In this document: positions 29,087 through 35,168 of the stretch, in pieces | How positions within the stretch are numbered: position 1 is the first letter of the stretch | How the letters are laid out: each line of letters begins with the position of its first letter | Virus record (IMG/VR): IMGVR_UViG_3300050026_000797 | Coordinates: 1 to 50,869 of that record | Origin: a virus | Strand: one strand, 5' to 3' | DNA: 50,869 bases | Program-made: the position numbers and the translations under genes | The notes under the pieces: model-generated | What the model saw: the letters and a program-made list of their open reading frames with translations, nothing else | What the model was told of the DNA's origin: nothing | Databases searched by the model: none

Positions 29087-29856
29087 TACTGTTGCTTACC
29101 GGCTTCTTCAACCGTGTAGAGAGCCCAAAGGTCATCAGCCAAGTTTGCGTTGAGCAGATAGTCATAGGGCATATAGAAATAACCCTTGTCACCCCAATCG
29201 GCCCCCCAACTGTTGCGAATGATGAACGTTCTTTTGGAACGCTCGTACCCGACACAGAGAACTGCGTGACCCCCTAGACACTGTTCAGTGGGACTGGGCA
29301 TTGCCATAATCCCAGTCTGAGCAACTGCCTCTGACTCAAAGGAAGAGTAGACGGTGAACCCAAAAATGACCGGATAACCCTTGAATAGACATTCCTCAAT
29401 TCCAGCTTGTGACTGTTCAACCCGAGCATACTGCAACGCTAGGTCCTGAGCCGCTGCTTTGACATAGGCATCAGGAGGGGCGGTAGCAAACTTGGCTGGG
29501 ACGTATGGCCACAAGGCTTCTGAAGCAGCACCATTGGTGGCCAAAACTTTCACCGCATCACGAATCTGTGCCCCGGAATCTGAGGGTACCGTCCCTTCGA
29601 GAAACCGTTCTCCATAATAGATGGCGAGTCGGCTGGGAGTCCAACTAGGCAGTCCTTGCCTAATCAAATCATATTCAAATGCTGCCGCACTGGATTGACT
29701 AGTGCAACTCCCTAACGTTGTCTGATCGTAAACAGCAGGCATCTTTGGTCTTAGGTCAACCGTGTCCGGAGCTGCAATTGGAGCGGTTGCTCTGGCTAAA
29801 CGAAAATCACGAAAATCTGGCAAATCTGGGTGCCACCCACCCTTAAAAATTCTCAT
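29086..29856 (-). CDS. Papain-like (C1 family) cysteine peptidase
   Basis: 256 residues from the second of two adjacent ATGs, which is better spaced from GGGAGGG. The papain triad is visible: Cys51 in TLGSCTSQSSAAAFEY, His197 in CLGGHAVLCVGY and Asn215 in IIRNSWGADWGDKGYFYMPY. The N-terminal DLPDFRDFR resembles the start of C1A-type prokaryotic peptidases. No signal peptide or long propeptide is present, so it could act in the cytoplasm or in the virion. Possible roles are maturation of virion proteins or attack on host proteins; the substrate is unknown. Confidence 0.85.
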   Translation of the reverse strand: MRIFKGGWHPDLPDFRDFRLARATAPIAAPDTVDLRPKMPAVYDQTTLGSCTSQSSAAAFEYDLIRQGLPSWTPSRLAIYYGERFLEGTVPSDSGAQIRDAVKVLATNGAASEALWPYVPAKFATAPPDAYVKAAAQDLALQYARVEQSQAGIEECLFKGYPVIFGFTVYSSFESEAVAQTGIMAMPSPTEQCLGGHAVLCVGYERSKRTFIIRNSWGADWGDKGYFYMPYDYLLNANLADDLWALYTVEEAGKQQ

Positions 29857-29899
29857 CATCCCTCCCGAGATTCTACTAAAGGGATGGGGTATTATATTT

Positions 29900-30268
29900 T
29901 TAGGGTTCGTCAGGGTTCATTGAAACGAGGGATTTTAGACTTCTGATTTGTAAACTAACTCTATTGATTGAATCGTTTAAAGTTGACAAGACATTTTCAA
30001 GATTATCTTTTATTCTCTCACAGCCCACCACTACTCGGGCTTGACTGACCTGGATGAGGGCTTGGCTTATTTTGATATCAGCTTGACTGAGCTTAATGTC
30101 AGATTGGTTCTTTTTAATCGTATCGGTCGCAGTCTTCACCGCAATCAGTTGATCCGCAACCACATCGTTGACTTCCCTCAACTCCGCTAATTTTGCACTC
30201 AGTATGTCTCCGAGACTGACAATCTCAGCCTGAATCTTTTCAATGTTGAGTTTTCCTCCGTCATCCAT
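29900..30268 (-). CDS. Coiled-coil protein, 122 aa
   Basis: Almost entirely heptad-like. The middle repeats an 8-residue-like unit (SDIKLSQADIKISQALIQVS), typical of a long parallel coiled coil. There is no membrane segment and no enzyme motif. AAGGGGG precedes the ATG. It may be a structural spacer or scaffold; the family is not recognised. Confidence 0.65.
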   Translation of the reverse strand: MDDGGKLNIEKIQAEIVSLGDILSAKLAELREVNDVVADQLIAVKTATDTIKKNQSDIKLSQADIKISQALIQVSQARVVVGCERIKDNLENVLSTLNDSINRVSLQIRSLKSLVSMNPDEP

Positions 30269-30317
30269 AAAACCCCCTTCAAATGAATTAAGAAGTCAGA
30301 AAGGCAAATCACTTCAA

Positions 30318-30347
30318 TTGAGGCAGAACGCCACACTCAACTATGAC
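30318..30347 (+). promoter_or_regulatory. Possible sigma70-type promoter for the secreted cationic protein
   Basis: TTGAGG (30318-30323) and TATGAC (30342-30347) are separated by 18 bases, about 95 bases upstream of the ATG at 30443. The match is moderate, and no better pair was found in the gap. Confidence 0.3.
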
Positions 30348-30442
30348 TTCTATTTCTTAAGCGCAGGTATTCCAATATTTCTATTCTGGCACGGAACCTG
30401 CTTATTCTTCAGTCTCAACTTCATTTCTTTTAAGGAGATAAT

Positions 30443-30682
30443 ATGAAGAGATTCTCGCTCGTCGTTCTCGCCCTCGCCTTCGGAGCCATCGGTTTCGCAC
30501 AGGCTCCCGCTCCAGTGGCACCCGCAGCCCCCAAGGCCGCAGTGGTCAAGACCGTCCCAGCCCCCAAGGCAAAGAAGGCCGTCAAGAAGGCAAAGGTAGC
30601 CCTCAAGGCGACCAAGGCCCCCAAGACTGCCTCTCAGAAGAAGGAAGTCAAGCCCATCGTCCCCAAGGTCGTGAAGCCCTAA
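30443..30682 (+). CDS. Secreted Lys/Ala/Pro-rich cationic protein (moron-like gene)
   Basis: 79 residues. A signal peptide (MKRFSLVVLALAFGAIGFAQ) with likely cleavage after Ala19 (GFA) leaves a ~60-residue chain made almost only of Ala, Lys, Pro and Val with no acidic residue except one Glu. This resembles histone-H1-like tails (PKAKKAVKKAKVALKATKAP). Every Lys codon is AAG and almost every third position is G or C, unlike neighbouring genes. AAGGAG sits 6 bases before the ATG and a strong terminator follows. It is transcribed against its neighbours. Function is unknown; a cationic periplasmic or surface-acting peptide is possible. Confidence 0.75.
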   Translation: MKRFSLVVLALAFGAIGFAQAPAPVAPAAPKAAVVKTVPAPKAKKAVKKAKVALKATKAPKTASQKKEVKPIVPKVVKP

Positions 30683-30700
30683 AGGCTTGCTAGACAAAGC

Positions 30701-30726
30701 AAAGGCCCCCTTCGGGGGCCTTTTTT
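30701..30726 (+). terminator. Strong rho-independent terminator
   Basis: A GC-rich hairpin (AAAGGCCCCC, TTCG loop, GGGGGCC) followed by six T's, 18 bases after the stop of the secreted cationic protein gene. It insulates that gene from the leftward genes beyond. Confidence 0.9.
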
Positions 30727-30738
30727 ACTAGTTTCAGA

Positions 30739-30993
30739 TTAATCTCTTCCCTTACTCCATTTCCTCGCTTGCATTTCGTTTAGTTTCATCACATCCCGAG
30801 CATACCAGTAGGCCCGCTCCGGATCAGTCCGAATCATCGGCTCCGCCTCCGGCCATCTTTGTTTCATCACACTCCGAGCATACCCGTAGGCCCACTTTGG
30901 ATTGATTATCACCTTTGATTCTAAGGCCTGTCGGAGCGGCTTAGAATAAAGCCTTGTGTCGGATAAACTTTTAATGATATTGTATGCTAACAT
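30739..30993 (-). CDS. Short WPEAEP-repeat protein
   Basis: 84 residues with two copies of a ~22-residue unit around YARSVMKQRWPEAEPMI and YWYARDVMKLNEMQARKW; the second is degenerate. The same unit recurs in the gene at 41456. These (Y)A..VIKGRWPEAEP units occur in many phages and are predicted helical repeats of unknown function. GAGG lies 7 bases before the ATG. Confidence 0.7.
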   Translation of the reverse strand: MLAYNIIKSLSDTRLYSKPLRQALESKVIINPKWAYGYARSVMKQRWPEAEPMIRTDPERAYWYARDVMKLNEMQARKWSKGRD

Positions 30994-31016
30994 GTGATGC
31001 CCTCAGCTAACCCTCA

Positions 31017-31679
31017 CTAGTCACCGCTGAGCCAACGCTGATAGGCTGTCTTTGGTTCCAAGACCGCCTCCTTCCGGGTGAGCAAATCAGCAGCGGTGAT
31101 GGTCTTCTTCAGTTGGGCTGAGTTGGGATCGAATACGGCGATGTCCCCGTTGTTCTCAAACTCCAAATGCTTAATCGGCACCGGCCCATCTACAAATGAA
31201 TCAAAATACTTTTCAATATACTTATCCGCCATCCCTTTCTTCAAGTAAGCCAGTGTGGTGTGGGGCTGGTAATCGGGGAAGCTGTTTGCATTATCCGGAT
31301 AGAGTGCCATTAGGTCTGAGAAGAGTTCCTGCGCCTCCTCCGATTCTATCAGGATGACCAGAACATCATTCTTCTCCGCTTCAAACTTACTCAGACCGAG
31401 CCACTCGACATGGTTAAGTGCCGGGTGGTTTTGAATCAACTGTTCCAATTTAGGAATGTCTGGCTTGCACTGTTTGATTCCATACAGCAGGGTGAGATGA
31501 GGCTTCCGCTCTCGACCCTTGATCCCATCGGATTCATCCACATACACATCCTCATCTTGTATGGTATTGTGGATGAAACCCAACAAGTCCCTGGTAGTGG
31601 CCCCATCGTATACGGCTTGGGTGGTACTGAATTCATATTCAACCGCAGTCTTGCTTCGTTCAAAAAGGGGTGATTTCAT
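31017..31679 (-). CDS. 2H phosphodiesterase / 2'-5' RNA ligase-like protein
   Basis: 220 residues from MKSPLF; GGAG 5 bases upstream favours this ATG over an upstream in-frame start. Two HxT motifs define the 2H fold: His61-Leu-Thr in KPHLTLLYGI and His140-Thr-Thr in QPHTTLAYLKKG, spaced ~79 residues as in LigT/ThpR and related enzymes. Members open 2',3'-cyclic phosphates or cleave or join 2'-5' bonds in RNA, some acting on tRNA halves or on cyclic oligonucleotide signals. It lies 2 kb from the tRNA cluster. The substrate cannot be told from the sequence. Confidence 0.8.
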   Translation of the reverse strand: MKSPLFERSKTAVEYEFSTTQAVYDGATTRDLLGFIHNTIQDEDVYVDESDGIKGRERKPHLTLLYGIKQCKPDIPKLEQLIQNHPALNHVEWLGLSKFEAEKNDVLVILIESEEAQELFSDLMALYPDNANSFPDYQPHTTLAYLKKGMADKYIEKYFDSFVDGPVPIKHLEFENNGDIAVFDPNSAQLKKTITAADLLTRKEAVLEPKTAYQRWLSGD

Positions 31680-31705
31680 AGCTTCTCCACTAGAGAGAAG
31701 CAAAG

Positions 31706-32020
31706 TTATTTTTCAGTCTCCCGATCCTCACCTATAAAATAATCCAGCATAAGTTCGTGGTAACTTTCCTCCAAGCCCAAGTATTTTACTTTTGCTATCT
31801 CAAGTTGGTTCTCGGCCTCAATTTGTTCACATGGAGTCCCATGACGACCATCAAAGAACCCCGCCTCATAGGCTTTGATTACTCGCTCTTGGGTATCAAT
31901 ACTATCTAGCTGAAGCTCCGCTACATCCGCGAGCAACGCATCCGTCAGGGCTTCCGCCTTTTCACGGGTCTGAGGCTGCATGAAAAGTTGAATCATTTGT
32001 TCTCTTGGGTTATTTGACAT
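31706..32020 (-). CDS. Hypothetical acidic protein, 104 aa
   Basis: A soluble, Glu-rich, mainly helical protein (AEALTDALLADVAELQLDSI). The family is not recognised. It overlaps the end of the 122-aa gene by 11 bases and has CGGAG before its ATG, so both are in one transcript with the 2H gene downstream. Confidence 0.7.
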   Translation of the reverse strand: MSNNPREQMIQLFMQPQTREKAEALTDALLADVAELQLDSIDTQERVIKAYEAGFFDGRHGTPCEQIEAENQLEIAKVKYLGLEESYHELMLDYFIGEDRETEK

Positions 32021-32378
32021 TCTGTCTCCGCTCCATTTCCATCGCCATCTCTCCCTTTACCCGCTCCAAAAGGATGTCCTCCTGGTCTTTCATTTCTTCT
32101 TCGTACACATCACGCAGGATGTGGCGGAACACACAATCAAGATAGTGTCTCACCATATCTGGCCTATTCTTGATCAGTTCATATTCCACCGGCTGACTAA
32201 ATCCGTAGAGCTTATGTGTCAGAGTGGAGTAGTAACTGATCACCAGTTCGGCCATTCCAAACAGGCTTTGTGGGCGTAGTTCGAACCGCTCCAGCATCAA
32301 CGCCCCCATCACCGTGGGAACGTGCTTTGCCAGAAGGTATTTAGCCTCCTGGATGGATATGTACTTCTCCGATACCAT
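32010..32378 (-). CDS. Hypothetical helical protein, 122 aa
   Basis: A soluble protein with a charged, Met-rich C-terminal helix (ERVKGEMAMEMERRQNVK). No domain is recognised. AAGGAG precedes the ATG. A TGAGTAATAA element lies ~30 bases upstream, as at several other gene starts in this arm. Confidence 0.7.
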   Translation of the reverse strand: MVSEKYISIQEAKYLLAKHVPTVMGALMLERFELRPQSLFGMAELVISYYSTLTHKLYGFSQPVEYELIKNRPDMVRHYLDCVFRHILRDVYEEEMKDQEDILLERVKGEMAMEMERRQNVK

Positions 32379-32417
32379 GCTTGCTCCTTGAGACCCCTCA
32401 AGGATTATTACTCAGAT

Positions 32418-32681
32418 TTAGTGAGGAGTCGGCAAGCCGCCTGTGAGCCCCGCAGTCGCGCCAATCACTCCAGTGCTCACCATAGAGGCCACAACCGGCA
32501 ACGGCACGTACAGGAGCACCCCATAGGCTCCAGCGGAGGGGTAGAGGGAGAACTTCAAGGAGGCGTTGTCGTAGCTCCCATAGTCCCCAGTAGACATAAA
32601 AATGGCGGCAGGCTGGCTGTTATCTGCCTGCTCACCACCAACGTAGATATACTCATTGAAGATATAGGCTTGTGTGGACAT
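32418..32681 (-). CDS. Hypothetical protein with hydrophobic C-terminus, 87 aa
   Basis: The N-terminal half is polar (MSTQAYIFNEYIYVGGEQAD). Residues ~52-80 are hydrophobic and Gly-rich (GVLLYVPLPVVASMVSTGVI), compatible with one membrane helix. No family is recognised. GAGGAA lies before the ATG. Confidence 0.6.
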   Translation of the reverse strand: MSTQAYIFNEYIYVGGEQADNSQPAAIFMSTGDYGSYDNASLKFSLYPSAGAYGVLLYVPLPVVASMVSTGVIGATAGLTGGLPTPH

Positions 32682-32717
32682 CGTGGTTCCTCTGAAGAGG
32701 AATCAGATAGTCATTTA

Positions 32718-33113
32718 TTACAGAAGTTTGAGGTGTCCGGTGATTGGCTGAAGTTGTTCATCAGTGGCCGGTCCTATCGCACAGCAAGTTTTGGTTGGCA
32801 CTCCGTTGAACTCGGTCAGACCACAGTCGGTTATGAGAGTGCAGAGCAGGCCTGCTTCTTTAGCTTTGCCGTATACTTCCATAAGCTCTTCCTCGGAGTC
32901 TACGGAAACACAAATTTTGGTGAATAACCCCCTTATCCAACAGTAAAGTGGATCATCTTCAGTTTCGAAATGAAGGGTAAAATCAACGGGACCATCGCCA
33001 CCGAACTCTCCGGCGTTTAGCAAAACAGCCACAGAGGCATGAGCCCCCTGAGCCACCATCTTGCCCTTACGCATATTGAGATCTTTTCGCATTACAATCA
33101 TTTGTTTAGTCAA
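32718..33113 (-). CDS. pth2: Peptidyl-tRNA hydrolase 2 family protein
   Basis: 131 residues starting at a TTG (33113) with GGAG 7 bases upstream, inside the end of the preceding gene. The family signature is complete: MIVMRKDLNMRKGKMVAQGAHASVAV at the N-terminus with the conserved Lys and His, and TLITDCGLTEFNGVPTKTCCAIGP at the C-terminus. Pth2 releases peptides from stalled peptidyl-tRNA. Bacteria normally use the unrelated Pth1, so a phage Pth2 probably salvages tRNA during infection. The tRNA cluster starts 260 bases away. Confidence 0.85.
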   Translation of the reverse strand: MTKQMIVMRKDLNMRKGKMVAQGAHASVAVLLNAGEFGGDGPVDFTLHFETEDDPLYCWIRGLFTKICVSVDSEEELMEVYGKAKEAGLLCTLITDCGLTEFNGVPTKTCCAIGPATDEQLQPITGHLKLL

Positions 33114-33360
33114 AGGGCTGCTCCTTAATACCTAGCACAATTCGAATGTATGCTCGACATTCTTCAAAGGAAAAACCATGATGGTTGTCGAACACCTCGA
33201 AAAGTTGATCAGCCAGAGCCGGGATATTGACAAAGAAGACACTTCGATCCGTCCCCTCTCGCTGATACAAATCCAGCGTCATTCCCGTCTGGATCAATGA
33301 AGAGTCCTTAAGACAGGTGAGACGCTGGATGATGTGCTGATGCTTATCCTCTTGACTCAT
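33106..33360 (-). CDS. Hypothetical protein, 84 aa
   Basis: A soluble, His/Gln-rich N-terminus (MSQEDKHQHIIQRL) with a mixed alpha/beta remainder; the family is not recognised. It overlaps the start of pth2 by 8 bases. AAGGAT precedes the ATG. It is the first protein gene after the tRNA cluster. Confidence 0.65.
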   Translation of the reverse strand: MSQEDKHQHIIQRLTCLKDSSLIQTGMTLDLYQREGTDRSVFFVNIPALADQLFEVFDNHHGFSFEECRAYIRIVLGIKEQPFD

Positions 33361-33376
33361 GCGTTGATCCTTTAAA

Positions 33377-33451
33377 TGGAGCCCAAGAACGGAATCGAAC
33401 CGTCTCTGAAGGAGTACGAAACCTTCGTGCTACCGTTATCACTACTTGGGC
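33377..33451 (-). tRNA. tRNA-Thr (CGT)
   Basis: A cloverleaf read on the minus strand: acceptor GCCCAAG/CTTGGGC, T arm with TTCGATT and encoded CCA. The anticodon loop TTCGTAC gives CGT. The 31-39 pair is T-T, so the anticodon stem has four good pairs. Confidence 0.85.
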
Positions 33452-33454
33452 ATT

Positions 33455-33530
33455 TGGTACACCCGGAGGGGATCGAACCCCCGACCAGTTGGTTCGAAGC
33501 CAACCACTCTGTCCGCTGAGTTACGGGTGC
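33455..33530 (-). tRNA. tRNA-Arg (TCG)
   Basis: A cloverleaf on the minus strand with acceptor GCACCCG/CGGGTGT (one G-U), anticodon stem GTTGG/CCAAC, loop CTTCGAA (anticodon TCG), T arm GGGGG TTCGATC CCCTC-type and encoded CCA. Confidence 0.88.
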
Positions 33531-33531
33531 A

Positions 33532-33607
33532 TGGTATCCGGAGTGGGATTTGAACCCACGTGTTTCTCCATGTGACAGAGACCTGATACCGCTCCAGGCA
33601 TCCGGAT
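33532..33607 (-). tRNA. tRNA-Val (CAC)
   Basis: Acceptor ATCCGGA/TCCGGAT is perfect. D stem CCTG/CAGG, anticodon stem TCTCT/GGAGA (one U-G), loop GTCACAT (anticodon CAC), T arm GTGGG TTCAAAT CCCAC, encoded CCA. Confidence 0.85.
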
Positions 33608-33632
33608 ATATAAAACTAGACTCGTATTTCGG

Positions 33633-33710
33633 GACTGCTGCCTTTTCCAGTTTGGCCACTCCGCGCAAGGCGCAGAGGTGGGAATCGAACCCACAAATCG
33701 CAGTTTGAGA
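33633..33710 (-). tRNA. Circularly permuted tRNA gene (anticodon probably CTC, Glu)
   Basis: Reading the minus strand, the 3' half comes first (33710-33670): TCTCAA loop end, anticodon 3' strand ACTGC, variable GATTT, T arm GTGGG-TTCGATT-CCCAC, acceptor 3' strand CTCTGCG and C73. A CTT linker (33669-33667) follows, then the 5' half (33666-33633): an extra G, acceptor CGCGGAG, T8 G9, D stem GCC/GGC around AAACTGGAAAA, A26, anticodon 5' strand GCAGT and C32. Rejoined, all stems pair (acceptor 7 bp with one G-U, plus G-1:C73; anticodon 5 bp; T 5 bp). U33 must come from the 3' half, giving CUC. Leader TAGACTC (33732-33726) is complementary to trailer GAGTCTA (33623-33617). No CCA is encoded, unlike the neighbouring tRNAs. 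Confidence 0.75.
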
Positions 33711-33751
33711 TAGGTGGTGCTGTTAGAGTCTAAATGAGAAATATCTGGAAC

Positions 33752-33826
33752 TGGAGCGGGTAAGGAGAATCGAACTCCTTCGTAAACCATGGCAAGGTTT
33801 CAGGCTGACCATTACATCATACCCGC
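33752..33826 (-). tRNA. tRNA-Gly (GCC)
   Basis: Acceptor GCGGGTA/TACCCGC is perfect. Anticodon stem AAACC/GGTTT, loop TTGCCAT (anticodon GCC), T arm AGGAG TTCGATT CTCCT, encoded CCA. It is the most upstream member of the cluster, 41 bases before the permuted gene's first exon. Confidence 0.9.
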
Positions 33827-33863
33827 AGTGCTCTGTATAGATGATACTCGATATTTCGAATCC

Positions 33864-34283
33864 TCAGTCTTCTTTTTTCCTGGGAACGTGAATCAGCTTC
33901 AAAAGTTCTACAAAAGCACTCAGACCGGCTTGGGAATCGATGTGGTAATTTCCCGTCCCAAAGCCCTCGTTCCAGAACAGTGGCCCACGGCATCCACAAT
34001 CTCCCTCTGCCCTTACTTCCTTCCCCCATCGCTTGTTGAAATCCTCGGCCCACTCCACGGGGATTCCAGGCCCCTTGGCGACCCAGTAGTACCACGCCCG
34101 TCTGAAACTCCAGTGACACGCCACTCCCATAATAGAGGTGGGGACTTCCCCGCAACTATCGAGCAGGAACTCGTGCTCCTCTATCTTGACTCCCGCCTCC
34201 GTCAGTTCAGCCCTGACGGTCTCCTGAACCTCTGGGTCAGCCACGGGGTGTTCACGGTCAAAATGCCTTGCAAGGTTGATCAT
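33864..34283 (-). CDS. Conserved phage hypothetical protein, 139 aa
   Basis: A soluble protein of a type I have seen in many tailed phages: FRRAWYYWVAKGPGIPVEWA, then CGCRGP and GFGTGNYHIDSQAGLSAFVE. The paired CxC and conserved His/Asp suggest a metal site, but the function is not established. ATG overlaps the stop of the 64-aa gene (34280-34283). Confidence 0.75.
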   Translation of the reverse strand: MINLARHFDREHPVADPEVQETVRAELTEAGVKIEEHEFLLDSCGEVPTSIMGVACHWSFRRAWYYWVAKGPGIPVEWAEDFNKRWGKEVRAEGDCGCRGPLFWNEGFGTGNYHIDSQAGLSAFVELLKLIHVPRKKED

Positions 34284-34474
34284 CTGACGCTCCTTAGATC
34301 GAAAAGAAGTTCCCTGATGTTCTGGTCCTCGACCAGGGGGTTGACAAAGGTAGGGTCCTTCTGCCTTCGCATTTCCAGTAGGGCTTGCACGGCTGGGTTA
34401 ATTGCTTGAGGGGCTACGGCCCAGCTTAGCTCAGCCCTAAGTCTGCTGATGAGGTCCAGGTTATTCATTAGCAT
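34280..34474 (-). CDS. Hypothetical protein, 64 aa
   Basis: Small, helical and soluble (NLDLISRLRAELSWAVAPQA). AAAGGAGG lies 4 bases before the first ATG, which decides the start. It is the first gene of a leftward pair behind a promoter-like GGGTATACT at 34492-34500. The family is not recognised. Confidence 0.7.
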   Translation of the reverse strand: MLMNNLDLISRLRAELSWAVAPQAINPAVQALLEMRRQKDPTFVNPLVEDQNIRELLFDLRSVR

Positions 34475-34491
34475 GAGTCCTCCTTTGAACT

Positions 34492-34521
34492 AGTATACCC
34501 ACCGCTCAGTCTTTTTGTATA
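34492..34521 (-). promoter_or_regulatory. Promoter-like element upstream of the 64-aa gene
   Basis: Minus strand: -10 TATACT (34497-34492) preceded by GGG. A TATACA hexamer stands 18 bases further upstream as a weak -35. Transcription would begin just before the AAAGGAGG of the 64-aa gene. Confidence 0.4.
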
Positions 34522-34769
34522 GCGAAAACTGTTCCTGATGCAAACTCTGCTCGTTGGCAGATGCCATTCAGGAACCAGCCCTGGTAGCCCTCACAACAGA
34601 TGGCAGGGCCATCCTCACGGTGGAGCCGCCCCTCCCGGTACCAAGCGGTCACCCCATCCGAACAGATAATGGCAGGGCCATCCTCACGGTGGAGCCGCCC
34701 CTCTTCTGTATAGTCGGTTCGAGTGACCTCCTCTCCACGAGGGGAATGGTAGGTCTTAGTCCTTATCAT
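34506..34769 (-). CDS. MORN-like LHREDGPA repeat protein
   Basis: 87 residues with two near-identical units (EGRLHREDGPAIICSDG and EGRLHREDGPAICCEG) followed by a partial third (FLNGICQRAEF). Such HREDGPA repeats occur in phage and bacterial proteins of the MORN/toxin-WG-like repeat type, and their function in phages is unknown. At DNA level a 34-bp segment is exactly duplicated (34601-34634 and 34670-34703). Confidence 0.75.
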   Translation of the reverse strand: MIRTKTYHSPRGEEVTRTDYTEEGRLHREDGPAIICSDGVTAWYREGRLHREDGPAICCEGYQGWFLNGICQRAEFASGTVFAIQKD

Positions 34770-34968
34770 TGAGCCGCCTCTCCAACTCTTTGATGCGCTC
34801 TTCCAGAGGCTTGATCACTTCTCGATGGTAGGTCAAGATTCCAGCCGCTACCCCGTTCATGAACGCTGGACTATAATCGGGATTCTGGCTAATCATACCA
34901 TGAACTACAGCGTGTTTGATGGGACGATTCTTAATCACGATGGTCACGACCCTTCGGCTTGGCGACAT
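34756..34968 (-). CDS. Hypothetical protein with C-terminal coiled coil, ~70 aa
   Basis: The C-terminal half is a leucine/glutamate helix (KPLEERIKELERRLNDKD), a likely coiled coil. The first ~12 residues overlap the end of the upstream zinc-motif gene, so the true start may be a GTG inside the overlap (GAAGGGTCGTG) rather than 34968. It overlaps the MORN-like gene by 14 bases. Confidence 0.55.
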   Translation of the reverse strand: MSPSRRVVTIVIKNRPIKHAVVHGMISQNPDYSPAFMNGVAAGILTYHREVIKPLEERIKELERRLNDKD

Positions 34969-35113
34969 GCTTCTTGTAGGGGCCAGAGTTCTCGCCCTTG
35001 TGGTAGCGGCAATAAGAGCAGTGGATCAAGCCCCTGTTCTCCAATTCATGCTTCCGTGCCCGACGATACACCATGCGGTTGGTGGTGGTGTCCATCTCAG
35101 CTTTGAAACGCAT
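34931..35113 (-). CDS. Small CxxC-H zinc-motif phage protein
   Basis: 60 residues from the ATG at 35113, with GGAGGG 4 bases upstream. The upstream in-frame ATG at 35125 lies at the predicted transcription start and is rejected. It contains RRARKHELENRGLIHCSYCR followed by YHKGEN, a small zinc-binding-like motif seen in many phage hypothetical proteins. The function is not known. Confidence 0.7.
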   Translation of the reverse strand: MRFKAEMDTTTNRMVYRRARKHELENRGLIHCSYCRYHKGENSGPYKKHVAKPKGRDHRD

Positions 35114-35130
35114 CGGTCCCTCCATGATTT

Positions 35131-35159
35131 ATAATACCCAGATCAGGGAGCTTTGTCTA
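35131..35159 (-). promoter_or_regulatory. Sigma70-type promoter for the 60-aa zinc-motif gene
   Basis: Minus strand TAGACA (35159-35154), 17-base spacer, TATTAT (35136-35131). The spacer ends in GGG as in the promoters at 39118 and 45096. The predicted start of transcription is about 10 bases before the chosen ATG. Confidence 0.6.
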
Positions 35160-35168
35160 CAGGTAGTT

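Noticed and set aside
33633-33710. tRNA-His, because of the G-1:C73 pair
   Set aside because: No GTG anticodon can be formed from the loop pieces; only CUC has U33 in front and A37 behind.
33608-33751. Group I or group II permuted intron-exon arrangement around the split tRNA
   Set aside because: Only ~41 and ~25 bases flank the halves before the neighbouring tRNAs, too little for an intron core.
33372-33790. Minus-strand open frames through the tRNA cluster
   Set aside because: They are translations of tRNA genes (for example GVRFSLPAP from a T arm), not proteins.
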